Counted from the stretch's first letter, positions 1-10,972 are shown. The stretch: DNA of 64,000 nt from Pictodentalium vernedei (GCA_031216915.1 CM062296.1:669866753-669930752), one strand, 5' to 3'. A program made the numbers and translations. The notes: generated by a model from the sequence alone, not told the origin.

Positions 1-159
1 CAACTACATCCAGTAATTCTTCTGGGCTCTTTGTACCACTTACATGCTGTGCTTTCAGGTGCTTCTAACTGGAAGACTGAGCCGTACCAAAGTCAGGTTT
101 TCTGACTTTTCAGTGTTCTTTACTTTATTAATTAATCTGAAAGCTGCAGATTTCCAGGA

Positions 160-304
160 ACCGTTTATGCCTGACATCAACTATCCAAATGAAAAGCATA
201 TATATTTAGTGTTCTGTACACCACAACCGTTGTTTTGGTGTATAATTTGTGTATATTTATTTCAAATTAGTGAAATGTCAGACTTGGGAATTTCATAGTA
301 TATT
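160..304 (+). repeat. Dispersed diverged repeat at the left flank
   Basis: The last 145 bases before the Polinton-type element align by eye with 23033-23200. Shared blocks include CCAGGAACC, GAAAGCATATAT, TGTATAATTTG and AGACTTG, at roughly 70 percent similarity with small gaps. No coding content is seen. It may be part of an older dispersed repeat into which the virus-like element inserted. Bases 1-160 hold nothing I recognise. Confidence 0.5.
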
Positions 305-1120
305 AGTAGTATATAAAAGAGTGTTCGAGCCCACCGGAAGCTCCTAGAGGCTCCTAGAGGCTTCTCGCAATTTTCGAACTTATTTTCTCGAGAAAAAGAG
401 CTTGAAAATACGAGCCCACTAAAATACGAGATGACACGCGACTTGGGGTGGGATTTTTAAGTGTTTCCTCGGGGCAAACATAAGGCTTAGAAAATCATAG
501 AAAAATTCGAAATCATCCAGTTCGAGCACAATGCGAGAAATCATTGCATTTTTACCCAAGATGACAGTGAAGATACGCAAATCCGAGATGATATTGAAGA
601 CAGAATCAAACCGTGTTTTTTTACTAAGGGTTTTAAATGTTTTCTCGCTCCAATTGATCGATTTCGCAGAAACATCTCTTATTTCAAATTACAAATCGCG
701 AGTCAAAGTGTAAAAACATGTACTTGTCCGTCTGTGTTTTCAAGTGTATCAACGACAGATTTCGTCAATTGGCAGTGATATCTCGCATGGGAAAGATATT
801 CAATCGTCAAATGGTTAAAAACATGTGATTTTCTGTTTGCGTTTTACAGTGTTTCTTGCGCGAATTGATCGATTTGACACAGATCACTCGGAGATGTGAG
901 TATTTTGTCTCCTGGACCCGAATTCGACCGATCGCGGATCTGTCTGTATGTTAATATACATATAATGCATTGTGTGTTGGCTTTTTTCTTCTATGTATTA
1001 TTAAGTAGAAGAAGAAGAAAAAAAGAATTATAGAAATATAATATAAAATATAAAACAAAATAAAATATAAGTATTAAAAAAAGAAGCATCTCATTTTTAA
1101 AGATCAAAGATCCTAAGTTG
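305..1120 (+). repeat. Left terminal inverted repeat of the Polinton
   Basis: About 0.8 kb that is repeated in reverse complement at the far end (20200 back to 18303). By eye the arms match at close to 90 percent, with small indels. The repeat runs past the AT-rich stretch at 1000-1080 and includes the block at 1085-1115 that corresponds to the first codons of the leftmost gene. Confidence 0.88.
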
Positions 1121-2570
1121 GGAGACGAGAAGGTTCGTCGAATTTTAGAACTGAAGAGGAATATTCGAGATAGCAATATGGTTAAACACATGGGCGAGTT
1201 CGAGATGAAACGAGAGACGAGACAAGTTGTTCAAACCTGTGTCAGAAACTCAAGAAGAAATGAAAAAAGAAATCGTCAAAGAGTTGAAACTCTTGAGAGA
1301 AAAAAAGGCAGGACACCTAGTTACAAGCTTACGAACTTTACGTTCCGACTTACGCGTCCTTTGATCAACTTCGTTTTACACCATCGTCTCCTGCATACCC
1401 ACGTCCTCCTTCTCCTCAGTATCTTCCGCCGAGTCCCTCTGAGATAGATAGAACTGAGATTGATTCTGAGAGTGGATTATCGATAGTTAAGGCGAACATG
1501 ATCGACGATCCGACGGTAGATGCCAGCAATATGAAAACCGAAGAATTTTACGTGAATTTCGATAAGACGAATCCGTTGAGTGCGGACCCTACACTGCAAA
1601 AAATATAGGTTCTCTTTAGCACCAAAACTTGTTCTAATCTTGTCCCCGAGATGGAACCAGTTCTGTTTAAACAGTATTTATTTCAAATCAAATAAATGTA
1701 TAAACATTAACCTTAAATATTAACAGAATTAAACATAAATTGAGGGGGTTTCAGTCGTAAGTTTAGAGCTTATACGAGGTTGTCTCAAATCATTATTAAG
1801 CAAAGGAAATATGAACAGTTGGCATATCGAACCAGTATTGGTTCTATACAGAACCAAAACTGGTTCGATATGCCAGCTGTTCATATCTCCTTTCTTTCAA
1901 AATGTTTGGCGACTGCGTTGAATAAGTTCCAAGTTTACTGCAGAATCTACTTCAGTTCATGTCATATTCTGTTAAAATTTAATACCAATCTTGGTAAATG
2001 TATTTGATTTGAAATAAATACTGTTTAAACAGAACTGGTTCCATCTCAGGGACAAGATTAGAACCAGTTTTGGTTCTAAAGAGAACCTATATTTTTTGCA
2101 GTGTATCTTCGGCTTGCGTTAGGGAGACGATGGTAATATCTACATAGGTGACAAAAAGTGGAAATAACCGACGATTATAGTCTGATCGATGAAGTTTGAG
2201 AATACGAAGGTAATGGAGGATTGTGGAATCTGCTCATGCTGGCTAAACCTAATGAATATGAGGAAGAGGATTACAAAACGCACGGCGATCTCCTGGTTTG
2301 TACGTATGTAATGAGAAAAAATAAGGATTCCAGAGAGAAGAGAGCGAAGGCGAGCAGAAGTTCGAGAGGAAGAACGTTGTGAAACCTATATGGGATGCGA
2401 ATAAAGTGGACCACGATCATTCCTTGCGATCCTAGTTCCCTGCTGTTGAGATCTCTTGATGGCGAGTTGAAAAGCCGGTAACACAGGAGTGATAAACAAG
2501 TTGGTGAGCGTATATGACGAATTGTTGTTACAGAAGGTGTTAAATAGTATAAATCGATCATGAACGTGTG
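1085..2570 (+). pseudogene. Conserved leftmost Polinton gene remnant, function unknown
   Basis: The first codons lie inside the terminal repeat. They are followed by a charged, Lys/Arg/Glu-rich segment and, downstream, by a segment with the motif GLWNLLML and then EDYKTH. From memory these resemble a conserved but uncharacterised protein that accompanies Polintons in insects, cnidarians and molluscs, where G-LW-L and a Y-DY block are typical. No enzymatic signature is visible. The gene is broken and is split by the TA-flanked miniature element at 1592-2103. Family assignment rests on remembered motifs and not on a search. Confidence 0.55.
1592..2103. mobile_element. TA-flanked miniature inverted-repeat element (Tc1/mariner-like)
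   Basis: The ends are CACTGCAAAAAATATAGG and its reverse complement, and the arms match over about 110 bases (1592-1700 against 1995-2103). TA dinucleotides flank both ends (1590-1591 and 2104-2105), as expected for a Tc1/mariner-type target duplication. A second palindrome lies in the middle (about 1803-1893). There is no transposase, so it is non-autonomous. It lies within the leftmost Polinton gene and is therefore younger than it. Confidence 0.82.
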
Positions 2571-2689
2571 GAAAGGGGAAATATAAAAAAAATATAATAG
2601 TAAATAAAATAGAAAGTAAAAAAAAATTAAATTAAATTACAAAATAATTATTATTCAATTAAAAAAAACGAAATAATGCGAAAGAAACA

Positions 2690-3091
2690 AATATGTCAGT
2701 AATGTTAGTAATAAAGAACATGAGGATTTATGAGGTCTTACGTCTACGGCGCATCAGGTTTGCTGGATTCGATGATGGGAGCTCTGTGACGTGCCTTCAC
2801 CGCTGATATGGCGAAACAGATCTGTACTACCACGTAAAGGTGGGAATGAAAACCGTCAAGGACGTGGGTAAAAAAGCCACAATGAGCACTAGAATCGCTT
2901 TGGAGGCTGGAAAGAGGAGTGCTGATTTAATTCAGAAGTTGATAGGACCGGCTTTGCAAGCAAAATTTTCGTCGAAATCGGAAGAGATTCTAGCGAACAT
3001 GAAACTTCGAAATTTCAAGGGTTCTAGACTTGTGCCGATACAGGAACTCGCTACGACGTTGAACAGCAGATCTGGATATAAAGAAATATAA
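2690..3091 (+). pseudogene. Unidentified Polinton gene remnant
   Basis: An open stretch ending at 3091 encodes a basic, Ser/Ala/Leu-rich peptide with repeated short helices (for example GKRSADLIQKLIGPALQA) and no domain I can name. It sits between the conserved leftmost gene and the ATPase remnant and runs in the same direction. Position and charge would fit a small virion or DNA-associated protein, but that is only inference. The AT-rich gap before it (2571-2690) looks like the intergenic spacers elsewhere in the element. The remnant looks incomplete at its 5' side. Confidence 0.35.
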
Positions 3092-3194
3092 ATAGAAAAA
3101 AAACGAATTTATTTTTTTTGTGTAATAAATAAAAAATAGAAAAATTAGTTTTAAAACAGCATAAAAAAATAATTGGCAAAAATAGGCAAAGAGA

Positions 3195-4081
3195 ATGGAA
3201 ATTAAAGATTTATCATGGAATGCATCAAAGACTGAGAGGTCGAATCACAAACTCTTTCCTCAAAGCATAAGACTGATTGATAATGGAAAAATCGAATCGC
3301 GGAAAGACGAATCTGTTGATGAATCTGTTGTTGCGACTGGAGTGGTTGCATTACGATAGATTATTCGTGTTTGACAGTAGTCTCTTTTAACACGAATACG
3401 AATTACTGTGAAAAACTCTGAATGTAAACTTGCCGAAGGACGTTATAATGAGAATCTTCGATAACCAATACGAATTCGAAAAATGTGATCCGTCGCTCAC
3501 AACGAACTTACAAGAAATGTCGAGAGAACTCGGAAATGATAAAATATCCAATGTGGAATGTCAGTTTTACGAAAAGGCGAACGATGTGCCGGATACTCGA
3601 GACTTGAATTCGATGCACAGAAATCTCATGATATTCGATGACTTGATGATGGAGAAACAGAATCCATGCGAATCTTACTACATTCGAGGAAGTCACAGCA
3701 ATGTGGACTGTTTCTATCTCAAAATTATTTCAGATTACCGAAACAGACCATAAGAGAGAATGGGAATTTACTGTATCTGTTTCGTTAAGATTTTAAGAAT
3801 CTCCATCATTTTACGACGACCACGTGGCCAATGATATGAGCAAAAAAGAATTCAAGAGATTTTGTTACTTGGTGTGGAATTGCACACCTTATAATTTCGC
3901 GGTCATCCATCTGATGAGTGGTAAATATTATGGACAATACAGGAAAGGATTTGACAAATTTTATATTCCAGACGATTCCAACAATGAGAAAAAAAATCAT
4001 ATTAAGCAGAAAGTAAAAAAAAAAATAATAAATAAAATAAAATATACAATTATTAAAAAATATTTTGAAAAAGTGTTGTAA
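3195..4081 (+). pseudogene. FtsK/HerA-type genome-packaging ATPase remnant
   Basis: The middle of this stretch has a hydrophobic strand ending in two acidic residues (LMIFDDLM, Walker B type). It is followed by YYIRGSHSNVDCFYL, which matches the arginine-finger/sensor segment I know from Polinton and adintovirus A32-like ATPases (RG-H-N-D-FYL). A C-terminal part follows with FCYLVWNCTPYNFAVI, also typical. These enzymes pump DNA into capsids. The upstream part that should hold the Walker A loop is poorly preserved. The gene is broken in several places. Gene order, ATPase then capsid genes, fits the family. Confidence 0.7.
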
Positions 4082-4089
4082 GTCTAGGA

Positions 4090-4845
4090 AACTCAATTAT
4101 TAGAAAGGATAGTTGAGAACACAAAAAAAAATTACTGATAATACGACTGCAAACGATCCTTTTTCGACTGTGGTAAGTGACGACAAGACTCGATTCATGA
4201 CGAAATTCAATCCGCTGATCGAATTGAAGAGAGATAAGAAGTATGAGATGGCACTGGTAAATATGGGGACGTACTATTCCGTCCCCAACATCACAGAGAA
4301 AAATAATATGTTCAGATATTCGAACAGAACAGACTGGTTTACGATTCACATTCCCAAAGGCAGTTACAGCATAGTCGATTTGAATGAACTCATTCAAACT
4401 ATAATAAAGATTGACGGTCAAGGCGGAACTGCCATCAACATAACTGCCAACGTCAACACTCTGTAAACGATGTTGAACATGAGAGAGGGCTATCAAGTGG
4501 ATTTTATCGGAGATGCCACCTTTGGAAAGATGTTGGGATTTGATCGAAACAAGTACAAAGGATATGCGATGCGACATCGGAAAATGTGGTGGACATTCTC
4601 TCTGTCAACAGCATTTTGGTGAACGTGGACGTGATCACTGGAAGTTACGTCACTGGTGGCACACAGCCCATGACCTACTCGTCTTTTTCGGACGTTTCCC
4701 CGGCTACAAGATCATTGAGCAACCTCGAAATCTAGTCTCCTCATACTTTATACAGTATTAATACTGAATTAATGGATCAAAATGGAGAGCTGTTAGATCT
4801 TCGTGGCGAAACGTGTGACGATGTGATTTCACATAAGAGAAATTT
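4090..4845 (+). pseudogene. Penton-like minor capsid gene remnant, copy 1
   Basis: The conserved block KYEMALVNMGTYYSVPNI and the downstream F-YS--TDW-TIHIPKGSY pattern are shared with the second copy at 11080-11800, at about 60 percent identity by eye in the best aligned part. The 3' part also keeps the PGYKIIEQPRNLV motif. From memory this family is the single-jelly-roll (penton) minor capsid protein of Polintons; that name is inferred from motif memory and gene order. It lies between the ATPase and the pVI/pX-like gene. It is broken, with several disruptions in the 3' half. Confidence 0.6.
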
Positions 4846-5052
4846 AAAAAAAACAAAATCTGTTAAATAGTCTATTAAACAAACAAACAAAACAAACAAA
4901 ATTTTTTTGCAGAATAGAAAAATGAATTAAATTAACAAATTTCTTTTTTTAAAAAGAATTAAATTAATTTATATATATAATAAGAAGTAAAAAATAAGCA
5001 AATTAAATAAAAAAAAATTAACAAAATTAAAAATTACAAAAAACAACAAATA

Positions 5053-5655
5053 ATGATGGGATACATAACACAAAACATAAACATATCCGAAGGACAGAAA
5101 GACAAACTCTGCAGAGCATTAGAAAATCGAGGAGAAGCTGCGAGATTGAAATTTAGTCGTCAAGACTTGAGCAATGGACGTGACAAAATCGCTTGGACCA
5201 AAAGGCAAATTAATAGAATAGGCAAAGTGCATCATAATCGAAGAGGATTGAACTTGAGACTGAGTCCCGCGCAACTGAGATATAATTTGAAAATGAGAGG
5301 TGGTTTCTTAGGATTGTTGACAGGATTGGCCACCAAGGCATTACCCATTCTCACCCAAACAGTGTTGCCAGCTTTAGGTATGGGAGCTCTGTCGGGATTG
5401 GCCAGTTCTAGTGCGCAGAAAATAATGAGGAGCAGATTGTTTCTGAAGCGAGGAGGAGTTGTGTGTCGAGTCAAAACGGGTCATAAAGGATTGTATCTGA
5501 AACGCGCAAATGGTAGTGACATATTTCAAGCTTGCAGAGACGGTCTTTATCTAAAGAGAGGAAAGAATTTGATAGACGGCCGAGGACTGTTATTGGGTCC
5601 GAATTTTAAAAACGTGCCCAGTATCAGTATGTTATTATTAGATATTGTTTTGTGA
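5053..5655 (+). pseudogene. pVI/pX-like virion core protein, copy 1 (long open frame)
   Basis: About 200 residues in one open frame starting at an ATG. The N-terminal half is basic (RLKFSRQDL, RLSPAQLRYNLKMRGG). Next comes a glycine/alanine/leucine-rich amphipathic segment (GGFLGLLTGLATKALP, then LPALGMGALSGLASS), then glycine- and basic-rich repeats of the type GLYLKR. This layout is what I know from Polinton/adintovirus proteins compared with adenovirus core protein X and membrane-lytic protein VI. A diverged paralogue lies at 11957-12570. It follows the penton-like remnant after about 200 AT-rich bases and precedes the membrane protein gene. It is part of a fossil element even though this frame is long. 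Confidence 0.62.
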
Positions 5656-5747
5656 TGAGAAAAAAATAACATGATTTTATAACTTTTTTTTATATATTAC
5701 ATAATATAGGAAGTAAAAAAAAAAATAAAATAAAATAAAAAATAAAA

Positions 5748-6394
5748 ATGGAATTAAGAAGTGGCAGTCTATATACCGACTTAGCGGCGACTGTATTACC
5801 GATGGCATCTCTTTGGGAAGATAGAAGCAATGCGTTTCCCATCAGTCAGATTAATAAAATTCAACATTATTTAACGATGGAAAGAGATAGACATCAAGTG
5901 CTCAACAAGAAGTATGCGTGAATGACTAAACTGGTGGACGGTCTGGATCTGACTCTCATCACCATATATATATATGGGTTTGGGGCTGCTGGAGTGGGTC
6001 TCCTATCGACCGTGGCTACCATTCCAGTTGTGTTAGCAATAAAGGATGTCGCTCTCATGACAGGATTCTTCAGCATGGTTGAAAAATTAGTGAGTAAAAA
6101 ATTATCGTTGAAGGCCAAGAAACAGGAAAATATCAAAGTGTTGGCTAACATCAATTCCATATGATGATGATATCCACTTTTCTGAAAGCCTGAAGGATTT
6201 GCAATGGGGAATATCGGTTCATTCTCGCGGAAAGGGACAAAATCGAGGCAATGACAGAAGGTATGAGAAAAAAATCTCGTCAGATACTTAAAGAGGAGAT
6301 GAAACATAATCTGATAGAAAAAGGTCGAGAAAAAGCCAGGGAATCATTTCATAAACTCTTGGAAAAAAATAAAGATCAAACAGATTTAAAATAA
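5748..6394 (+). pseudogene. Polinton-associated membrane-segment protein remnant
   Basis: The ATG at 5748 opens a frame beginning MELRSGSLYTDLAATVLP. The next part has two hydrophobic stretches (ITIYIYGFGAAGVGLLST and a following VVLAIKDVALMTGFF), then a Lys-rich helix, then a charged C-terminal region. I recognise the arrangement, a short N-terminal helix followed by a glycine-rich membrane hairpin and a long charged tail, from uncharacterised Polinton-linked proteins in invertebrates. The function is unknown; a virion membrane-interacting role is only a guess. The gene is broken in several places and runs into the AT-rich spacer at 6395-6500. Confidence 0.5.
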
Positions 6395-6510
6395 AAAAAA
6401 AATAATGATGTTATAAATGAAAAAAAGAAATAAAAAAATAAAATAAATAAATACAAAAAATAAATTAACAAAACAAAATATATTGCATAAAATGTAAGAA
6501 GTCTACGGAT

Positions 6511-7160
6511 ATGGATAACTTGCAAAAAGTGCAAACTAAAAGTAATAGGCAGATGCTTCGCAGCACTTGTAAAGTGTGTGGTTCGACTAAAACTCAATTC
6601 GTCAAAAGAGATGGGGGAGGAACGGTCAACAGACTCATCAATAATCTTCCCTTCGAAATGCATCTGCCAGGACATCAATTTACGGAACCCGGTGTGACAG
6701 GAATGATAGTCCGTAGGAAAATTAGTCCCTCTGGACTATTATTCCACAGAATTATAGTCCTAGGTCTAACATTCCTCGGAATAGTAGTCCGGCGGACTAC
6801 TATTCCTAGGAATGTTAGACCTAGGACTATAATTCCGCGGAATAATAGTCCAGAGGGACTAACGTTCCTACGGACTATCATTCCTGTCACACCTGCATAA
6901 AGTTGAACAAGAGATTGAATAAAGATCTGACTCCGAAATCGTGGAGAAAGCCCATCAATAGAGTGGATCAAGCTGCCAACACTCATTATCATTGGTATGT
7001 TAAGTATTCCCACACGAAGACTAGAAACGATGTATACGACAAGAACATGTTGCTAGATTTGAAAAATAAAGTCAATCCCTCGATGAGAGAGAAATTCGAA
7101 CGTTCTCTAGTCGGTAAACTGATCCGTATGAAACATCGATTTGGAATGGGAAATAAAAAA
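6511..7160 (+). pseudogene. Zinc-ribbon plus phospholipase-A2-like capsid-associated gene remnant
   Basis: The 5' part has CKVCGSTKTQFVKR, one half of a zinc ribbon, followed by LPFEMHLPGHQF. After the foldback insertion at 6691-6893 comes KLNKRLNKDLTPKSWRKPIN and then RVDQAAN. Together these match the layout I know from Polinton proteins carrying a DUF5679-type zinc ribbon and a parvovirus VP1-like phospholipase A2 domain, where the sequence runs from G-GN/PG to a HD-type active site and ends in a basic tail. In parvoviruses such a domain helps entry through membranes. The remnant is broken and is interrupted by a foldback element. Confidence 0.65.
6691..6893. mobile_element. Near-perfect 203-base foldback element
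   Basis: The two halves are reverse complements, from GGTGTGACAGGAATGATAG at the left to its complement at the right, with the axis near 6792. Very few mismatches are visible, so insertion or gene conversion was fairly recent compared with the surrounding gene. Several short internal blocks (TAGTCC with AGGAAT/ATTCC) recur within each arm. It lies inside the phospholipase-like remnant. There is no coding capacity; open frames across it on both strands come from the palindrome. Confidence 0.85.
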
Positions 7161-7870
7161 GGAGAGTATTCATCAAAGGATTGGATCAGATGTGGGCTGC
7201 CGTTCTAGTGGACATGCAATCGCTGTTTGGATACAAAAAAGGTGTGAAATATCTATTGACAGTCATAGATGCATTTTCAAAATACGTATGGATGAGAGCG
7301 TTGAAAAATAAATCGGGAACAAGTGTGGCTGAAGCTTTGGAAAAATATCTTCACCACTTCTTCGTGAAAACCTGAGAAATTATGGGTGGATAAAGATCGA
7401 GAATTGTACAACGTTCGTGTTCGTCGACTCATCGACATCTATTCCACAGAAAACGAGGAGAAGGTGAGTGTGATTGAACGATGGCATAGAACCATAAAGG
7501 AGAAAATGCACAGATATTTCACGGCCAACTCGACTAAGAAATACTTGAATGTCTTAGACTATTCGGTTGATGACTATAACACCATGTGCCGCAGATGACA
7601 GCTGTGACAGCTAGTGATCCTCGAAACGAAAAAGAAGTCTACACAAAATCTATGTCCCATTAAAAATGGCGGAGGTGACAAAACGACTGAAATGCCGTGG
7701 GTGATCAAGTGAGAATTTACAAGTGGAAAAAAAACATTTTGAAAGAGGTTAGATGCCTAGATGGACGGACGAAATTTTCGTTGTAGTTCGAGTGTTTTAC
7801 ACGGATCCCATTACTTGTGAAACAGAAGCATTAGACGGCGAATAAATCACAGGGAAGTCTTATGAACAGC
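7160..7870 (+). pseudogene. Polinton rve (retroviral-type) integrase remnant
   Basis: The 5' part carries ADLVDMQ-type sequence, here AAVLVDMQSLFGYKKGV followed by KYLLTVIDAFSKYVWMRALK. That is the start of the RNase-H-fold DDE core, with the first catalytic Asp in VDMQ and the second strand in TVIDAFSKY. The later part has KVSVIERWHRTIKEKM, matching the helix around the catalytic Glu (normally with an N/E-R-NRT pattern), then YNTMCRR near the end of the core. Polinton integrases catalyse insertion with 6-bp duplications, which fits the element flanks. The gene is broken in several places, and its C-terminal part is poorly preserved. Confidence 0.78.
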
Positions 7871-7899
7871 AATTGTGAAAGAACTAGTCTCAATAATGA

Positions 7900-9071
7900 A
7901 GGAGAGATAAGACTGAATATTGAAACAAAAGATTTCTTTCTCCATCTGAGCAAAAGTTATCTCCAGATAGAAGGATGACTGATGAAAAGGATGATAGTGA
8001 TAATGCTGATGATGACGTCATCACATTAGCTCATAATGGCATGATGCATCTATTCAACAGTATATCATATAAACTCTCAGGTCAAGAGATAGAAACCGTG
8101 TTTCCCCCCGGTTAGGCAACCACGATGTTGGGACTTTTGAAATATCCAGACGATTTTTCCAAATCTAAATGACTCAATCAACTGTGGATGAAAAACAATA
8201 CCTCCAATGCGATTACCACGAATGGAAGTGCAGACATGAGATTTAAACACATCGTTCAAGCGTCTTTGCCTATGGAAACGTTCTCGTTTAGGATTCATCT
8301 GCAGCACATCTTTGGATTCGCTGAAGATTATGACATAATCTTCTGTGGATTAAAACACAGTCTCACACTAGTTCGTAAAAATGACGATGATATCATCGTG
8401 AAAGATGCCGCAACAGATCCGGGCAAAGTACATCTTAAAAAGGTGTCATGGTTCATGCCACACATACTACCGAACGAAGAGCAAAGAATGAAACTCTCCA
8501 AGATCATTGAATCAAAATCCAGATTACCTGTTGGCTTTAGAATGAGACAGTGCGACATAGCAAACGTTCTGACGTCAACTCAGTTCGATTGGAGATTGTC
8601 TGTGAAATCTTTTTCGGAAAAACCACGTTTCCTCATAGTGGGATTTCAGACGGATAAGATCGGATCTCAAATAAAGAATTCATCTCTATTCGATCATTGC
8701 AACTTGAGAAACATCCACAGGTGTTTCTCAATTCCATAAGATATCCGGGGATAGATTACAATGCCTCATTCGAAAAGGACGATTTTTCTAGGATGTACGG
8801 CAATGCCACAGACTTCAGATCAAAATATCACATGGACGAATTCATAAGCAATCCAAATGTAACACCCGCCGAATACAAGACGCTCTATCCCCTGTTCGTG
8901 TTTGATGTCAGGAAACAGAGCGAGAAACTCAAGAACACCGTTTTGGACTTCATCATCAACATGCAGTTCGATAGGAATGTAACTAGACAAACTGAAGCTT
9001 TCGCAATTGTCATATCCAACAGAGTGTTGACGTCCCAATTGGATGGAAGTAAAATGTCTATCATTCAATAA
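7900..9071 (+). pseudogene. Double-jelly-roll major-capsid-like gene remnant
   Basis: The 5' part includes FFLHLSKSYLQIEG and KYPDDFSKSK. Most of the gene survives in two long overlapping open stretches with VSWFMPHILP, PVGFRMRQCD, FDWRLSVKSF, KPRFLIVGFQTDK, FDHCNLRN and YPLFVFDVRKQSEKL. I recognise this series from the abundant invertebrate Polinton capsid-like protein that builds the icosahedral shell as trimers of double jelly rolls. The function is inferred from family memory. It follows the integrase in the same direction and is followed by an AT-rich stretch of AACTTAAAA-type repeats (9072-9250). It is broken, with only a few disruptions. Confidence 0.68.
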
Positions 9072-9253
9072 CTTTAAAAAAACTTAAAAGGACTAAAAAA
9101 AACTTAAAAGTAACTTCAAAAAACTTAAAATAACATGAAAAAATTTAAAGAAACACCAAAAACTTCAAAATAACTTTGAAAAACTTAAAATAACCTCAAA
9201 AACATAAAATAACATAACAAACTTCTCAAAAATTTAAACATTAAAATAAGGGA
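9072..9253. repeat. Degenerate AACTTAAAA-type short tandem repeat
   Basis: About ten loosely repeated units of the form AACTTAAAA(T/G)AAC(T/A)T follow directly after the capsid-like gene. The units vary in length, so this is a decayed simple repeat and not a gene. Confidence 0.6.
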
Positions 9254-9261
9254 GTTTGAGA

Positions 9262-9834
9262 CAGGGCTGCACGGTATGTCGATAAACCGATATATACCGG
9301 TATTCAAACCAATATCGATTGAATACCGGTGTAATTACAAAAATATCGGTTTATCATCATTATTTATTTACCGACAGTTTAATTTTCAAGATGTCTTAAG
9401 TTTTTTATCTGGAGACCCGAATGAATAATAATAATCCCCTTATCAAAGGAATCATCTGCTTGCACCCTCGTAATATACAAAATCAGCAGTTGAAAAAATA
9501 AATTTCAACAAAACTATATCATGTGACCCCTCATTGGAACGAGCTCGTTGAGCTCGTTCCAATGAGGGGTCACATGATATACTTTTGTTGAAATCTTTGG
9601 AGAAAATCTGATAAAATAATTTTGAAAATAATAAACGTTGATATCGTCTGCGTTGGGTAAAGGTGTTTCGAACCGCATCATCAAGGCATGCTAATTCGTT
9701 CCGACTGTGATACCTCGAGTCTTGATTGTGGTACTTGTGTTCATATATCTGAACAGTTTTCGATATACCGGTATACCGCGATATTTTTTTGAATACCGAT
9801 ACCGGTATTCAGTTTTGAATATCGTGCAGCACTA
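9262..9834. mobile_element. hAT-type miniature element with perfect 8-bp target duplication
   Basis: Ends are CAGGGCTGCAC and the complement of TAGTGCTGCAC. They are flanked by a perfect 8-base duplication GTTTGAGA (9254-9261 and 9835-9842), which is the hAT hallmark. Inside the ends, both arms are rich in the palindromic blocks ATACCGGTAT and CGATAT. No transposase is present. A second element (9433-9664) is nested in it. Confidence 0.88.
9433..9664. mobile_element. TTAA-type hairpin element, design A, copy 1 (worn)
   Basis: Contains CAGCAGTTGAAAAAATA, TTCAACAAAAC, the palindrome ATCATGTGACCCCTC to GAGGGGTCACATGAT around ATTGGAACGAGCTCG, and the end GTCTGCGTTGGGTAAAGG. It matches the copies at 17100, 24850 and 57238. 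The outer TTAA sites are no longer visible. It lies inside the hAT-like element. Confidence 0.8.
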
Positions 9835-9924
9835 GTTTGAGATATTTCTAAAGTTCTCTTACTTCTTTATTTTTTTTTTAGCTTCAAGTATTTCATGTGT
9901 TCAATTCGATTCATAAACAGTTTA

Positions 9925-10674
9925 TGCATTCAAAGGATCGCTTTCACTCAACACAGATACTATAGAAGAAATAGTCTCGGGATTAGTCATCTTCATCTTG
10001 AAATTAAGTCTCCCTCTTCAGCTCTCAAAGATGTTTCGAATTTGCTCGTATTGCAATATTGACTCGCCTTCTTCTCGACTTCATATCTATTGTTTTCTAT
10101 ACCATTTACCACCCAGTTGACGACGCCCTATTTTTCGAGTCGCGAGCAGTCAGACTCATTCGAATGATGCGTCAATCTATCAGCATAGGATATCCTACCT
10201 GACCATGTAGCGACCCATTTCTGAAGGACAATTGCAATATGCCTCGGCCCACACAGTTATCATACTGACTCGCAGATTTTATGTTTTATCATGACCCAAA
10301 TCATAGTGTAGGAATCCATCATCAACACCGGATCGGGTAGATTCATGATTCGAGTACCACCCATGTCCAGATCGCCTTCCATCACATCGCCAGTTTTCTC
10401 GACTTTAGTTTTGTTCATGTATTTTCTGCTGACTTCACTCGAATCATATTCTGGATTGAACTCAAGACAGACCAGTTTGTTATCATTCATGTTGATGCCG
10501 GAGTCCATCATTCCACCTGATCGTTTGTTTAGATAGAGATCGTTCACATGCTCTTTGAGATAGGTTTGAGATTTGGTGAGAGCAGAATCCATGTAGCCTT
10601 TGTTTGGTATCCTCGTTGCTGATTTGTGCCAGATTGACGATCTTATTCAATCCAGCGTTCAGGTTGGTTTTCAT
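9925..10674 (-). pseudogene. Fibre-like gene remnant on the minus strand
   Basis: Read on the minus strand from the ATG at 10674, the first part contains NLNAGLNKIVNLA and the later part VMEGDLDMGGTRIMNLPDP. The GDLDMGG-I-NLP pattern recurs in tail-fibre and receptor-binding proteins of phages and in Polinton fibre-like proteins, where such short repeats form a trimeric shaft. Here two such repeat-like blocks are visible. The strand is opposite to the capsid cluster. A role in attachment is inferred from the repeat type. The gene is broken and its 3' part (9925-10250) is hard to read. Confidence 0.5.
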
Positions 10675-10828
10675 TTAATTTCGCTCATTCAAAGTATCAA
10701 CAATCTTTCATTCCACAACATCTACATATTGTTTGGTGGCAGCATAACTCGAACCCACAGGATCTGCTACATTCACCAATCATTTAGATTTTAAGTCTAG
10801 ATCATTGGTCATGCTTTTATCCAGGTGG

Positions 10829-10972
10829 TTAATTTTCATGATTTTTTCATTTTTTGTCTCTAAAACATAGGTTATGACCCCTCATTGAGCTCGTTCCAAT
10901 GAGGGGTCATAACCTATGTTTTGGAGACAAAATATGAAAAAAAATAGTTATTCAAGAATCATTTTTGCAAGT
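10829..10972. mobile_element. TTAA-type hairpin element, design B, partial copy
   Basis: Has the arms TTTTTTGTCTCTAAAACATAGG and its near complement around GACCCCTCATTGAGCTC, as in the full copies at 39707 and 44537. The core is shortened and both TTAA ends are missing. It lies between the fibre-like remnant and the second penton-like copy. Confidence 0.72.

Noticed and set aside
6675-7013. Minus-strand open frame over the foldback at 6691-6893
   Set aside because: It mirrors the plus-strand reading of the palindrome; both frames come from the hairpin and not from a gene.
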